Below, piece after piece: positions 49,656-59,279 of a DNA stretch of 64,000 nucleotides. The notes below the pieces were generated by a model. It saw only the letters and a program-made list of their open reading frames with translations, ran no database searches and was not told the DNA's origin. Every line of letters begins with the position of its first letter. Position 1 is the stretch's first letter. Source of the DNA: Streptomyces sp. NRRL F-6676 (GTDB lineage Bacteria; Actinomycetota; Actinomycetes; Streptomycetales; Streptomycetaceae). Where the stretch lies: the NCBI RefSeq assembly GCF_000725625.1, contig NZ_JOHS01000028.1, positions 9,815 to 73,814 on the forward strand, given 5' to 3'. Both the position numbers and the translations under genes were made by a program.

Positions 49656-51548
49656 TCACCGTATTTGTGTGACGCCCGTCTCCTTTTGAGGGCTTTTCTC
49701 CGCAGGTCCGAGCCCCGCCCGCCGACGGCGTGCGGCGAGTTCGGCGAGCAGCTGGTCGAGCCGCTCCCGGTGGCCGGGGTCGAGGCTTCCGGTGTCGTCG
49801 AGGTGCACGGCGCAGGCGGTGGTGGTGTCCACCAGCCGCTCCACCGTGGCGGCCACCTCGGCGGTGCCCTCCGTGTGCCGTGCGAGGGCCGGCAGTTCGG
49901 CCGCGGCCCTGCCGATGGCGGCCTGGGCCTCGGCCAGCGCGTGGTAGGCGTCACGCCGCAGCGTCCACCGGCGGGCCCGGTCCCCGGGCTCGTGCAGGAC
50001 GTGCGCGAGGTAGGCGTAGGCCGCGTCGGCCGCCGCCGTCAGCCGGGCCCTGACACCTCCGGCACGCTCCCCCGGCACCGGGAGATGGCCGACGAGCAGG
50101 ACGATGGCGCAGGCCAGCAGGGTCTCGCCGATCCGGTTCCAGGAGGCCCCCGGCTCCCCGCCGACCATGAGCAGGGCCAGGACGAGCACCGTGATGACGG
50201 CGGTCTGGGCGGCGAAGTGCCGTGCGGCGACCGGGATGAGCGCCCCGCACAGCGCGACCACCGCGATCAGCCCGCCCGGCCGGGGCACGAGGGCGGCGAC
50301 CCCGGCGAAGACGACGGCGCCCAGCACCGTCCCGGCCGCCCGGGAGAGCACACGCGAGACCAGCGGTCCGAGATCGGGCTTGACGAGGAAGACGGCGCTG
50401 GCCGGGAGCCAGTACCAGTGGGGGTGGCTGCCGTACCAGCCCGTCCGGTGCAGGGCCTGTGCGACGGCGGCACTCGCCCCGAAACTCAGTGCGACCCGGA
50501 ACCCGTACTCGCGTCCGCCCGGGCCGAGCGCGGTCCGCAGCAGCGAGCGGGCGCCGCGCCGGCGGGTGTGCAGCCGGCCGCCGTCGCCGCGGTCGAAGGC
50601 CTCGGCGGCCTTGAGCAGGGCGTCGTCGAGTGCGCGCAGCGCGGCGGCGGTGCGGGTGGGCGCGGGCAGCGGGCCGGTGGGCGCGCCGGCGCGGACGGCG
50701 GCGGCGAGCCGGCGCGGCCCCTCCGCCGCCCGGGCCGGGACCGGGCGCCCGGCCCAGGCCAGCGCGGTCGCGGCCTCGGCCAGGGGCAGGGCGGCGGCGT
50801 ACTGCGCGTGCAGCCGCCGCTCGGCCGGGGAACCGGCGTGCCGCCGCAGCCGGGGGCCGGCGAGGGCGTCCTGGGCCTGGTCGAGGGCGGCGGTCAGGGC
50901 GGCCCGGCGGGCGGTGGCCCGGGAGGTGCCGGTGGCGTCGAGGAGCGTGGAGACGGCCTCGTACACGTCGGCGACCGCCGCCCGCTCCCCGTCGAACCGG
51001 AAGTCGAGCCGGGCGCCGCCCGCCGCGGCGGCGCGCGGGGTGGGCAGCAGCAGGCGCAGGCCGAGCAGCCAGCCGGCGCCCACGAGGTAGACCATCGCGC
51101 TCTCCCAGCCCGGCTCCGGCAGCATCATCCCGGCGCCGACGGCGGAGGTGACCAGGAGCTGGGTGCCGGAGGCGGAGGCGACGGGCCCGACGGCACTGAC
51201 CGCACCGGCCAGCAGCCCGAGGAGGGTGAGCAGCAGCGTCAGGGCCACCGCGCCGGTGTGCCGCCCGGCGTACGTGCCGACGAGCAGCCCGGCGGCGCCG
51301 GCGAGCGCCGGCAGGCCCAGCCGGCCGACCGAGGCGCGCCGGCTGCCGGGCCGGTCGTTGACCCCGGCGAGCATGGCGCCGAGCGCGGCGACGACCCCCA
51401 CGGAGGTGCGTCCGGCGAGCACGCCCGCGAGCAGCAGCGGTCCGGCGGCCAGCGCTCCGCGCACCACCGCGTTCCAGGGCACCGGGCCGCGCTGGGCGCG
51501 CAGCGCGTGGGCGAGCCAGGGCGGCAGACGGAAGGGGGCGCGGGTCAC
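49656..51548 (-). CDS. FUSC-family (aromatic acid exporter-like) membrane protein
   Basis: A 630-residue protein with two membrane blocks. The first (about residues 30-175) has GPLLLAGVLAGRTSVGVVAALGAMLAG and ALTLLLTLLGLLAGAVSAVG. The second (about 370-500) has VLGAVVFAGVAALVPRPGGLIAVVALCG and TAVITVLVLALLMVGG. Cytoplasmic helical regions separate and follow them. The layout matches FUSC/YccS/AaeB-type exporters. The substrate is unknown. The GTG at 51548 (VTRAPFRLPPWLAHAL) is preceded by AGGAG. It is convergent with nothing and stands alone. Confidence 0.82.
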   Translation of the reverse strand: MTRAPFRLPPWLAHALRAQRGPVPWNAVVRGALAAGPLLLAGVLAGRTSVGVVAALGAMLAGVNDRPGSRRASVGRLGLPALAGAAGLLVGTYAGRHTGAVALTLLLTLLGLLAGAVSAVGPVASASGTQLLVTSAVGAGMMLPEPGWESAMVYLVGAGWLLGLRLLLPTPRAAAAGGARLDFRFDGERAAVADVYEAVSTLLDATGTSRATARRAALTAALDQAQDALAGPRLRRHAGSPAERRLHAQYAAALPLAEAATALAWAGRPVPARAAEGPRRLAAAVRAGAPTGPLPAPTRTAAALRALDDALLKAAEAFDRGDGGRLHTRRRGARSLLRTALGPGGREYGFRVALSFGASAAVAQALHRTGWYGSHPHWYWLPASAVFLVKPDLGPLVSRVLSRAAGTVLGAVVFAGVAALVPRPGGLIAVVALCGALIPVAARHFAAQTAVITVLVLALLMVGGEPGASWNRIGETLLACAIVLLVGHLPVPGERAGGVRARLTAAADAAYAYLAHVLHEPGDRARRWTLRRDAYHALAEAQAAIGRAAAELPALARHTEGTAEVAATVERLVDTTTACAVHLDDTGSLDPGHRERLDQLLAELAARRRRAGLGPAEKSPQKETGVTQIR

Positions 51549-51727
51549 GGGGCTCCTGTCGGACGAGGGCGGGGCGGGGCCTTCGGGCGACGGTGGCCGG
51601 GCTCTTCGGTGTCTCCACGGTACGGCGGAGACGGGCGGGACGGGGAACGCCGGTGTTTCACCGGGGTGACGGCGGACGGGCCGGCGGGGTGCGGGGGCGT
51701 ACGCCGGCATCGGTTCGGGCGCGGGCC

Positions 51728-52492
51728 CTACGGGGACGGCTCCGTGGTCGGCAGCCCCGCCGCCGTGGCCGCCGTGCGCAGTACCTCGCGGAGCATCTCG
51801 GGGGTGAGCCGCCCGGTGAACGTATTGCGTTGGCTGACGTGGAAGCACCCGAAGAGCTCCAGGCCGCCGTCGGCGCCGGTGGCGTCGGCGCCGGCGGTTC
51901 CCTCGGCCCGGTGCAGCCGGACGCGGGCCCCGTGGCCGAAAGCCGGCCGGGGGCGTGGCACCGTCCAGCCGGCTTCGGCGAAGGCCGGCAGTGCGGCCTG
52001 CCAGCCGAACGCGCCCAGCACCACCACCGCCCGGAGTGTCGGCCGGAGCAGCGCCAGTTCCCGCACGAGCCAGGGCCGGCAGGTGTCCCGCTCCCGCGGG
52101 GTGGGCTTGTTGGCGGGCGGGGCGCAGTGCACGGGCGAGGTGATCCGCATGCCGTACAGCTCCAGCCCGTCGCCCAGCCGTTCGGACGTCGGCTGCGAGG
52201 CCAGCCCGACCTCGTGCAGTGCCGCGTACAGCACGTCTCCGGAGCGGTCGCCGGTGAACATCCGTCCGGTCCGGTTCCCGCCGTGGGCCGCCGGGGCGAG
52301 CCCGACGATCAGCAGCGCGGCGTCGGGCGGCCCGAAGCCCGGCACCGGCCGGCCCCAGTACGTCCAGTCGGCGAACGCGGCCCGCCGGGTACGGGCCACC
52401 TCCTCGCGCCAGGCGACCAGCCGCGGGCACGCCCGGCATCCGGCGATCCGCTCGTCGAGCTCCTCCAGCGCACTGCCGTCCATGCCTCCCAC
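51728..52492 (-). CDS. uracil-DNA glycosylase, family 5 (UdgB type)
   Basis: A 254-residue base-excision repair enzyme that removes uracil, and in family 5 often hypoxanthine too. The Fe-S cluster cysteines are in [13 protein letters not shown] near residue 19 and in [20 protein letters not shown] near 120-138. Motif A is [19 protein letters not shown] near 64, with Ala rather than a catalytic Asp as in UdgB. The leucine-loop motif is [13 protein letters not shown] near 222. ATG 52492 or the Met three codons later can start. No damage-type promoter is visible upstream. Confidence 0.88.
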   Translation of the reverse strand: MGGMDGSALEELDERIAGCRACPRLVAWREEVARTRRAAFADWTYWGRPVPGFGPPDAALLIVGLAPAAHGGNRTGRMFTGDRSGDVLYAALHEVGLASQPTSERLGDGLELYGMRITSPVHCAPPANKPTPRERDTCRPWLVRELALLRPTLRAVVVLGAFGWQAALPAFAEAGWTVPRPRPAFGHGARVRLHRAEGTAGADATGADGGLELFGCFHVSQRNTFTGRLTPEMLREVLRTAATAAGLPTTEPSP

Positions 52493-52571
52493 CGTAGATG
52501 CCCGGGAGCGCGGCGGGAGTTCCGGTCCCGGGCGGGTCCGGTCCGCCGCCGCCTGCGACTAAGGTCGGAGC

Positions 52572-53063
52572 ATGGCTTCTGAGGTCAGAGAAGGAGACAC
52601 CGGCGCCGCGCCCGGCACCGGAACCCACCCCGACGCCGTCGCCGCCGCTGTCGCCGCGCGGCCCGCCGGGGGCGAGAGCGTGCGGATCGACAGCTGGATC
52701 TGGTCCGTGCGCCTGGTGAAGACCCGCTCGATGGGTGCGACCGCCTGCCGGGGCGGCCATGTCCGTGTGAACGGCGAGCGCGTGAAGCCCGCGTACGCCG
52801 TCCGCGTCGGCGACGAGGTGCGGCTGCGGCACGCCGGCCGTGAGCGGGTCGTCGTCGTGAAGCGTCTGATCCGCAAGCGGGTCGGGGCCTCCGTCGCGGT
52901 CGAGTGCTACGTCGACAACAGTCCGCCCCCGCCGCCCCGCGAGGCCGTCGCCCCGATCGCCGTCCGCGACCGGGGCGCCGGCCGGCCCACCAAGCGCGAC
53001 CGCCGCGAACTGGACCGGCTGCGGGGCCTGGCCGCAGGGGACACGGACGCCGGCACCCCCTGA
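52572..53063 (+). CDS. S4-domain RNA-binding protein (Hsp15-like)
   Basis: A 163-residue protein. The S4 domain spans about residues 36-100: SVRIDSWIWSVRLVKTRSMGA, CRGGHVRVNGERVKPAYAVRVGDEVRL. Hsp15 relatives bind the free 50S subunit with blocked nascent chains. The N terminus is acidic and Ala-rich, and the C terminus is basic with RDRGAGRPTKRDRRELDRLRG, as in Hsp15. The ATG at 52572 has a TAAGGTCGGAGC upstream with GGAG as its ribosome-binding site. It is divergent from the uracil-DNA glycosylase gene. Confidence 0.88.
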   Translation: MASEVREGDTGAAPGTGTHPDAVAAAVAARPAGGESVRIDSWIWSVRLVKTRSMGATACRGGHVRVNGERVKPAYAVRVGDEVRLRHAGRERVVVVKRLIRKRVGASVAVECYVDNSPPPPPREAVAPIAVRDRGAGRPTKRDRRELDRLRGLAAGDTDAGTP

Positions 53064-53091
53064 GCCCGCTTCCGGCGGGGAACCACGCCTC

Positions 53092-53793
53092 CTAGGCCGG
53101 CCTCTGGGCCGGCACCGCCCGTACCCACACCCGGTCCTCGGTCAGATAGCGGTCCACGCGCAGTCCGGCCTCGGCGAGCGCCTCCTCGAACTGCTGCCTG
53201 GTCAGGGGCCGCGCCAGGAACGTCTGCGTCCATGTGGCGTCCGGGAACTCGTACTCCGCGCGCACCTCGTTCACACCGTCGCCGACGGGCTCCGCCGAGC
53301 GTATGCGCACGGTGAACCCGCTCGGGTCGACCCGTTCCCGCGGCAGGTCGGTGTGGTAGTCCTCGCCCTCGCGCTGGATCAGCACGCAGCCGTCCGCCGC
53401 CACGTGCCGCGCGCAGGTCCGCAGCAGGCCCCGGCGCACCTCGACGTCCCCGGCGTGGACGAGGAAGGAGGCGAGCAGCACCACGTCGAACGTCTCGTCC
53501 AGCCGTAGGTCCTCGATCGAAGCGCATATCGTGCGGGCGCCGCGGACCCGTTCCAGCATCTCCGCGGACTCGTCCACCGCCGTGATCCGGAAGCCGCGCT
53601 CCCGCAGCGGATGCGTCATCCGCCCCACCCCGCTGCCCAGTTCCAGGACGCGCGCCCCCGGTGGCACCGCCGCGGCGATGATCCCGGGCTCCTCCCCCAC
53701 GGGCAGCCGGGCGTAGAGCTCGACCGCGCAGCCGTCCGGGGTGATCGCTCCGGGCCCCGTCCCCTCGTGTCCCGCTCGCATGTCCTGCCTCAT
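53092..53793 (-). CDS. class I SAM-dependent methyltransferase
   Basis: A 233-residue methyltransferase. Motif I is ARVLELGSGVGRMTHPLRERG near residue 51, motif II FRITAVDESAEMLERV near 72, then FDVVLLASFLVHAGDVEVRRGLL near 105 and HVAADGCVLIQREGEDYH near 133. The C-terminal part RPLTRQQFEEALAEAGLRVDRYL is typical of methyltransferases of small metabolites. The substrate is unknown. A Met four codons in (MRAGHEG) is an alternative start. It is convergent with the S4 gene. Confidence 0.82.
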   Translation of the reverse strand: MRQDMRAGHEGTGPGAITPDGCAVELYARLPVGEEPGIIAAAVPPGARVLELGSGVGRMTHPLRERGFRITAVDESAEMLERVRGARTICASIEDLRLDETFDVVLLASFLVHAGDVEVRRGLLRTCARHVAADGCVLIQREGEDYHTDLPRERVDPSGFTVRIRSAEPVGDGVNEVRAEYEFPDATWTQTFLARPLTRQQFEEALAEAGLRVDRYLTEDRVWVRAVPAQRPA

Positions 53794-53909
53794 GCCGGGA
53801 GAACGGACGACCGGTCCGGCGCCGTTCCCCCGCGCCCGTCACTCGTTGGAGTGAACGTTCGACGGGGGAACAAGGAACCGGCGCGCGACAATGGGAAGGG
53901 GTGAGGCCT

Positions 53910-54176
53910 ATGCGTACGGGCAGCGAACCGACGACGGCACGCAGTCCGCTGCGGCTGCGCTTCTGGCTGAGTCTCTGGGGCGAGGTCTGGACGATCGGCG
54001 GCACGGTGGCGCTCGCGCTGGCGGGCCGGACGGGCTGGGCGGCCCTCTGCGGGGCGCTGTGGCTGATCGTGACCGTCGATCTGATCATGGTGATCCGGCA
54101 CATCCGGCAGGGCCCGCACTGGCAGCCGGGCCGCGACATCCCGCCCTATGCGCCACCGGAGCAGCGGCGTCGCTGA
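53910..54176 (+). CDS. small membrane protein, DUF6343-like
   Basis: An 88-residue protein with two hydrophobic helices (VWTIGGTVALALAGRTGWAAL and CGALWLIVTVDLIMVI) after a short basic N terminus, and a tail RHIRQGPHWQPGRDIPPYAPPEQ. The RHIRQGPHxQPGRDxPPY end matches the DUF6343 family as I recall it, found only in actinobacteria. Function unknown. ATG 53910 is preferred; a GTG at 53901 is also in frame. Confidence 0.75.
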   Translation: MRTGSEPTTARSPLRLRFWLSLWGEVWTIGGTVALALAGRTGWAALCGALWLIVTVDLIMVIRHIRQGPHWQPGRDIPPYAPPEQRRR

Positions 54177-54204
54177 GCGGGGGCGCCCGACAACGGCCCC
54201 CGGC

Positions 54205-54585
54205 TCACGCGTCGAAGCGGGCGGCGTCCAGATAGCGCGGGTTGGGGTCGAGCGCGGCCGCGAGGCGGAAGTGCCGCTTGGCCTGCTCGGGGCGCAGCTG
54301 GCGCTCGTAGGTCCGGGCGAGCGCGAAGTGGGCGAAGGCGTTGTCCGGTTCGCGTTCCAGGACGATGCTGAACTCCAGCTCGGCGGGGCGGAGCTGGGCG
54401 GCGGCGAAGAAGGCCCGGGCCCGCAGCAGCCGGGCCGCGGTGTTCTCCGGGTGCGCCGCTATGAGTCCGTCGAGCAGCTTGACCGCGCCCCGCGGGTCGT
54501 GCGCGGCGAGCAGCTGCTCGGCGGCGCGGAAGTCGATCACGTTCGTTTCCGGAGTCCGTCCACGGGAACCGCTGATGTCGGGCAC
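54205..54585 (-). CDS. tetratricopeptide repeat protein
   Basis: A 126-residue protein. After VIDFRAAEQLLAAHDPRGAVKLLD it has about three TPR helix pairs (AAHPENTAARLLRARAFFAAA, RPAELEFSIVLEREPDNAFAHFALARTYER, RPEQAKRHFRLAAALDPNPRY). It lacks signal and membrane segments and probably mediates protein contacts. It lies 49 bp downstream of coaE on the same strand and may be cotranscribed with it. Confidence 0.82.
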   Translation of the reverse strand: MPDISGSRGRTPETNVIDFRAAEQLLAAHDPRGAVKLLDGLIAAHPENTAARLLRARAFFAAAQLRPAELEFSIVLEREPDNAFAHFALARTYERQLRPEQAKRHFRLAAALDPNPRYLDAARFDA

Positions 54586-54634
54586 GACGAAGTCCTTCCC
54601 TCACTCGGCGGCTTCAACGCCCCCGGCGGAACCG

Positions 54635-55261
54635 CTATTCCCGGGGCGGCCGTGCCGTGGACCGCCGGCGTGCGCGGCGGACGAGGTCGTCCCACAGCTC
54701 GCGCACCCGCCGCTCCAGTTCGGGCAGGGGCACGTCGTTGTCGATGACGACGTCCGCGATCGCGCGCCGCTGCTCGCGGGACGCCTGGGCGGCCATGCGG
54801 GCGCGCGCGTCCTCCTCGCTCATGCCGCGCAGCCGCACCAGCCGGTCGAGCTGGGTGGCGGGGTCCGCGTCGACGACCACGACCATGTCGTACAGGGGTG
54901 CGAGGCCGTTCTCGGTGAGGAGCGGCACGTCGTGGACGACGACGGCGTCCTCGGCGGCGGCGGACTCCAGCTCTCGGGAGCGGGCGCCGACCAGGGGGTG
55001 CACGATCGAGTTGAGCACGGCGAGCCGGTCGGGGTCGGCGAAGACGACGGCCCCGAGGCGGGGGCGGTCGAGGCTGCCGTCCTCGGTGAGGATCTCCTCA
55101 CCGAAGGCCTCGACGACGGCCGCGAGTCCCGGTGTCCCGGGTGCGACGACCTCGCGGGCGATGCGGTCCGCGTCGATCAGTACGGCGCCGTGTGCGACGA
55201 GCAGCCGCGACACCTCGCTCTTGCCGGCGCCGATGCCGCCGGTCAGGCCCACGGACAGCAT
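54635..55261 (-). CDS. coaE: dephospho-CoA kinase
   Basis: A 208-residue kinase for the last step of coenzyme A synthesis. The P-loop [17 protein letters not shown] is at residues 5-21, the acceptor-site motif [19 protein letters not shown] near 29, [13 protein letters not shown] near 88, [24 protein letters not shown] near 108 and [18 protein letters not shown] near 145. The ATG gives [14 protein letters not shown], the usual start. The C-terminal 15 residues are basic. Confidence 0.96.
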   Translation of the reverse strand: MLSVGLTGGIGAGKSEVSRLLVAHGAVLIDADRIAREVVAPGTPGLAAVVEAFGEEILTEDGSLDRPRLGAVVFADPDRLAVLNSIVHPLVGARSRELESAAAEDAVVVHDVPLLTENGLAPLYDMVVVVDADPATQLDRLVRLRGMSEEDARARMAAQASREQRRAIADVVIDNDVPLPELERRVRELWDDLVRRARRRSTARPPRE

Positions 55262-55402
55262 GAGCGCGTCTTCACCTCACCCACTCCCGCACCGGCGGGA
55301 ACGAACGTCACGACCGGCGTACGGGTACCGCCGGCCGGCCCACCGGAATCGTCCGCGCCACGGCGGGACGGGCAGGTCGTGGCCGTCCGGCAGACTATCG
55401 GA

Positions 55403-56341
55403 TCAGCCGTCGCCCTCTCGCTCCGCGAGGAAGCGTTCGAACTCCTGGCCGATCTCGTCCGCGGACGGGATCTCCACCGGCTCGGCCAGCATGTTGCCCC
55501 GCGTCTCGGCGCCCGCGGCGGCGTCGTACTGGTGCTCGAGGCCCTGGACCAGGGCGACCAGTTCCTCGTCGCCCTCCTGGATCTGCCGGTCGATCTCCGT
55601 CTGGGTGCGGTGGGCGTCGGTGCGCAGGGAGTGCGCGACGCCGGGCAGGACCAGTCCGGTCGCGGCCGTGACGGCCTCGAGGACCGTCAGCGCGGCGTCC
55701 GGGTAGGGGGAGCGGGCGATGTAGTGCGGGACGTGCGCGGCGACGCCCAGCACGTCGTGCCCGGCCTGGGCCAGGCGGTACTCGACGAGCGCCTCCGCGC
55801 TGCCGGGCACCTGCGCCTCCTCGAAGGGGCTGCGGTGTCCCGGCACCAGGTCGGTGCGGTTGCCGTGCGGGGTGAGGCCGACGGGGCGGGTGTGCGGGAC
55901 GCCCATCGGGATGCCGTGGAAGTTCACCGCCAGGCGGACGCCGAGCCGCTCCACGATCTGTTCGACGGCCGCGGCGAAGCGCTCCCACTCGACGTCCGGC
56001 TCGGGGCCGGACAGCAGCAGGAAGGGCGCCCCGGTGGCGTCCTGGACGAGGCGCACGTCGATCGTGGGCTCGTCGTAGTCGGTCCAGGTGTTGCGCTTGA
56101 AGGTCAGCAGCGGCCGGCGGGCACGGTAGTCGACCAGCCGGTCGTGGTCGAAGCGGGCGACGACCTGGTGGGGCAGCGAGTCGAGCAGCCGGTCGACGAT
56201 CTGGTCGCCGGTCTCGCCGGCGTCGATGTAGCCGTCGAAGTGGTAGAGCATGACAAGTCCGGCCGACTCCTGCGCGAGCGCCATGTCGACGACGGCCAGG
56301 CCCTTCGGCTCCCATGCGTACAAACTCTGCGGATCAAGCAC
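55403..56341 (-). CDS. PAC2-family protein
   Basis: A 312-residue protein of the PAC2 (proteasome-assembly-chaperone 2-like) family. It shows [26 protein letters not shown] near residue 28, [18 protein letters not shown] near 78, [26 protein letters not shown] near 105, [20 protein letters not shown] near 148 and [22 protein letters not shown] near 210. The exact function in actinobacteria is not known. The GTG at 56341 has GGAGGAG upstream, and the longer open frame overlaps the rpsA terminator, so it is excluded. The C-terminal region is acidic. Confidence 0.86.
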   Translation of the reverse strand: MLDPQSLYAWEPKGLAVVDMALAQESAGLVMLYHFDGYIDAGETGDQIVDRLLDSLPHQVVARFDHDRLVDYRARRPLLTFKRNTWTDYDEPTIDVRLVQDATGAPFLLLSGPEPDVEWERFAAAVEQIVERLGVRLAVNFHGIPMGVPHTRPVGLTPHGNRTDLVPGHRSPFEEAQVPGSAEALVEYRLAQAGHDVLGVAAHVPHYIARSPYPDAALTVLEAVTAATGLVLPGVAHSLRTDAHRTQTEIDRQIQEGDEELVALVQGLEHQYDAAAGAETRGNMLAEPVEIPSADEIGQEFERFLAEREGDG

Positions 56342-56467
56342 AGTGACCGCTCCTCCTCGTGTCCAATGGGAGACAACGTGGCGCGGGACACGCGCATTCC
56401 CGGGCGGCCGGGCCGGGTTGGGAAAACCGGGCGTCCGACCGCGCGTCCGGCGATGGCGGCGCAACGC

Positions 56468-56503
56468 GGAAGGCCCGCACCCCGAGGGGGGTGCGGGCCT
56501 TCC
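56468..56503 (-). terminator. rpsA terminator, perfect 16-bp hairpin
   Basis: GGAAGGCCCGCACCCC (56468-56483) and GGGGTGCGGGCCTTCC (56488-56503) pair fully with loop GAGG. It is 65 bp past the rpsA stop. Confidence 0.9.
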
Positions 56504-56568
56504 GTTCGGCTCGGTGGTCCGGCCTCAGCGACGGGCGCTCAGGCCGGGGTCCGACGCGTGGCCGGGGT

Positions 56569-58065
56569 TCAGCTCTGGCCGCCGGCCAGCTTCTCCCGCA
56601 GCGCCGCGAGCGCCTCGTCCGAGGCGAGCGCGCCGGAGGTGTCGCCACCCTCGGAGGAGTACGAACCGCCGCCGCCGGACGCGACCGGAGCGGCAGCCTC
56701 GCCACCCTCGGCAGCGGCCTTCTCGTCCGCCTCGCGGGACTTGATGACCTGCGCCTGGTGCTGCTCGAAGCGCTGCTGCGCCTCGGCGTACTGCGTCTCC
56801 CACGCCTCGCGCTGGGTCTCGTAGCCCTCGAGCCAGTCGTTGGTCTCGGGGTCGAAGCCCTCGGGGTAGATGTAGTTGCCCTGGTCGTCGTAGGACGCGG
56901 CCATGCCGTACAGGGTCGGGTCGAACTCGACCGTCGACGGGTCGGCGCCGAAGGCCTCGTTGGCCTGCTTCAGCGAGAGGCTGATGCGACGGCGCTCGAG
57001 GTCGATGTCGATGACCTTGACGAAGATCTCGTCGTTGACCTGGACGACCTGCTCCGGGATCTCCACGTGGCGCTCGGCCAGCTCGGAGATGTGGACCAGA
57101 CCCTCGATGCCCTCGTCCACGCGGACGAACGCACCGAACGGAACCAGCTTGGTGACCTTGCCGGGCACGACCTGGCCGATCTGGTGCGTGCGGGCGAACT
57201 GCTGCCACGGGTCTTCCTGGGTCGCCTTCAGCGACAGGGAGACGCGCTCGCGGTCCATGTCGACGTCCAGGACCTCGACCGTGACCTCCTGGCCGACCTC
57301 GACGACCTCGGAGGGGTGGTCGATGTGCTTCCAGGACAGCTCGGAGACGTGCACCAGGCCGTCGACGCCACCCAGGTCCACGAAGGCACCGAAGTTGACG
57401 ATCGAGGAGACCACGCCGGAGCGGACCTGACCCTTCTGAAGGGTCGTGAGGAACGTCTGGCGGACCTCGGACTGGGTCTGCTCCAGCCAGGCACGGCGGG
57501 ACAGGACCACGTTGTTGCGGTTCTTGTCCAGCTCGATGATCTTCGCCTCGAGCTCCTTGCCCACGTAGGGCTGGAGGTCGCGGACGCGGCGCATCTCCAC
57601 CAGGGAGGCCGGGAGGAAGCCGCGGAGGCCGATGTCGAGGATGAGACCACCCTTGACGACCTCGATGACGGTACCGGTGACGATGCCGTCCTCTTCCTTG
57701 ATCTTCTCGATGGTGCCCCAGGCACGCTCGTACTGGGCGCGCTTCTTCGAGAGGATCAGGCGGCCTTCCTTGTCCTCCTTCTGGAGAACAAGGGCCTCGA
57801 TCTCGTCACCGACGGCGACGACCTCGTTGGGGTCGACGTCGTGCTTGATCGAGAGCTCGCGGCTCGGGATGACACCTTCGGTCTTGTAACCGATGTCGAG
57901 CAGGACCTCGTCCCGGTCGACCTTCACGATGACGCCGTCGACGATGTCGCCGTCGTTGAAGTACTTGATCGTCTCGTCGATCGCGGCGAGGAAGGCTTCC
58001 TCGTTACCGATGTCGTTGACCGCAACCTGCGGGGTGGTGGCGGTGGTCTCGGTGCTGCTCGTCAT
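56569..58065 (-). CDS. rpsA: 30S ribosomal protein S1
   Basis: A 498-residue protein with four S1 OB-fold domains at about residues 35-105, 120-190, 205-275 and 290-360. Examples are IVDGVIVKVDRDEVLLDIGYKTEGVIP, GLILDIGLRGFLPASLVE, GVVSSIVNFGAFVDLGGVDGLVHVSEL and PGKVTKLVPFGAFVRVDEGIEGLVHISEL. A C-terminal Gly/Ser/Glu-rich tail ends ALREKLAGGQS. It recruits mRNA to the 30S subunit. ATG 58065 follows GAGCCCTTTCCCAC with weak ribosome-binding complementarity, as in other rpsA genes. It has its own strong promoter, a leader of about 190 nt and a terminator. Confidence 0.97.
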   Translation of the reverse strand: MTSSTETTATTPQVAVNDIGNEEAFLAAIDETIKYFNDGDIVDGVIVKVDRDEVLLDIGYKTEGVIPSRELSIKHDVDPNEVVAVGDEIEALVLQKEDKEGRLILSKKRAQYERAWGTIEKIKEEDGIVTGTVIEVVKGGLILDIGLRGFLPASLVEMRRVRDLQPYVGKELEAKIIELDKNRNNVVLSRRAWLEQTQSEVRQTFLTTLQKGQVRSGVVSSIVNFGAFVDLGGVDGLVHVSELSWKHIDHPSEVVEVGQEVTVEVLDVDMDRERVSLSLKATQEDPWQQFARTHQIGQVVPGKVTKLVPFGAFVRVDEGIEGLVHISELAERHVEIPEQVVQVNDEIFVKVIDIDLERRRISLSLKQANEAFGADPSTVEFDPTLYGMAASYDDQGNYIYPEGFDPETNDWLEGYETQREAWETQYAEAQQRFEQHQAQVIKSREADEKAAAEGGEAAAPVASGGGGSYSSEGGDTSGALASDEALAALREKLAGGQS

Positions 58066-58262
58066 GTGGGAAAGGGCTCCGGTACGGACATTGAAGTCGT
58101 AGGTACTGCTTGCGCCGGGAGCCCGTTTCGCTCTGAAGAAGCCGGACAGCCTAGGAAGCGCCCCGCGACAACGCGGTGACACCTCGACAACCGAGGGGAC
58201 ATACAACAGATGCGAGCGCAGCCTGCTACGTCTGAGGAGCGCAGGCCCGCAGCGCAACTTGT

Positions 58263-58291
58263 AGCATACGGGGGCAGCCGGACAGGGTCAA
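58263..58291 (-). promoter_or_regulatory. rpsA promoter (HrdB-type)
   Basis: Minus-strand TTGACC (58291-58286), 17-bp spacer and TATGCT (58268-58263). This is close to the vegetative consensus and the best match I see in the window. It predicts transcription from about 58256 and a leader of about 190 nt before the ATG at 58065. Confidence 0.8.
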
Positions 58292-58493
58292 TGCGCGAAG
58301 GCGCACACCCGGGGCGGATCCCCGCATACCCGGCACAATCAACCGTCCGGGGAGGCCACGCGGCGTCCACGGCGCCCTCGCGCGGCACCACCGCGACGGC
58401 GGCGCCGAGAGGTGACGGAAGAGTACGACGAGGGAGCCGATCATCCAAGAGTCCGAACCGCTCGAACCCGAGGCCACGCGGCGGGTCGCCGGA

Positions 58494-59267
58494 GTGACGG
58501 AGAGCGCGCGTGCCAACCGGGGCTGGTGGGACCGCAACGCGGACGAGTACCAGGTCGAACACGGCACGTTCCTCGGTGACGACCGCTTCGTCTGGTGCCC
58601 GGAGGGCCTCGACGAGGTCGAGGCCGAACTGCTCGGCCCGGCGGAGAAGCTGGCCGGCCGGGACGTCCTGGAGATCGGCGCCGGCGCGGCCCAGTGCTCG
58701 CGCTGGCTGGCCGCGCAGGGCGCCCGCCCGGTCGCGCTGGACCTCTCCCACCGCCAGCTCCAGCACGCGCTGCGGATCGGCGGACCGTTCCCCCTGGTGT
58801 GCGCCGACGCCGCCGTCCTGCCCTTCGCCGACGCCTCCTTCGACCTGGCGTGCTCGGCGTACGGTGCGCTGCCCTTCGTCGCCGATCCGCGGCTGGTGCT
58901 GCGGGAGGTGCGCCGGGTGCTGCGGCCGGGCGGCCGTTTCGTGTTCTCGGTGACGCATCCGGTCCGCTGGGCCTTCCCGGACGAGCCCGGGCCCGAGGGG
59001 CTGAGCGTGTCCGCGTCCTACTTCGACCGCACGCCGTACGTGGAACAGGACGAGGACGGCAGCGCGGTCTACGTCGAGCACCACAGGACGCTGGGCGACC
59101 GCGTCAGGGACATCGTGACCTCCGGTTTCCGGCTGGTGGACCTGGTGGAGCCGGAGTGGCCGTCCTGGAACACCTCGGAGTGGGGCGGCTGGTCCCCGCT
59201 GCGCGGCCGGCTGATCCCGGGTACGGCGATCTTCGTGTGCGAGCGGGACCGAGCCGGGACCGAGTGA
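58494..59267 (+). CDS. class I SAM-dependent methyltransferase
   Basis: A 257-residue methyltransferase. It begins SARANRGWWDRNADEYQVEHG, then EKLAGRDVLEIGAGAAQCSRWLA with motif I near residue 60, PVALDLSHRQLQHA near 80, FDLACSAYGALPFVADPRLVLREV near 118 and RPGGRFVFSVTHPVRWAFPD near 142. This layout (WWDxxAxxYxxEHG) is typical of actinobacterial MenG/UbiE-like proteins of unknown substrate. GTG 58494 is preceded by a weak GGAG. It is divergent from rpsA, with a conserved neighbourhood as I recall. Confidence 0.83.
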   Translation: MTESARANRGWWDRNADEYQVEHGTFLGDDRFVWCPEGLDEVEAELLGPAEKLAGRDVLEIGAGAAQCSRWLAAQGARPVALDLSHRQLQHALRIGGPFPLVCADAAVLPFADASFDLACSAYGALPFVADPRLVLREVRRVLRPGGRFVFSVTHPVRWAFPDEPGPEGLSVSASYFDRTPYVEQDEDGSAVYVEHHRTLGDRVRDIVTSGFRLVDLVEPEWPSWNTSEWGGWSPLRGRLIPGTAIFVCERDRAGTE

Positions 59268-59279
59268 TGAGGCCGTGAT

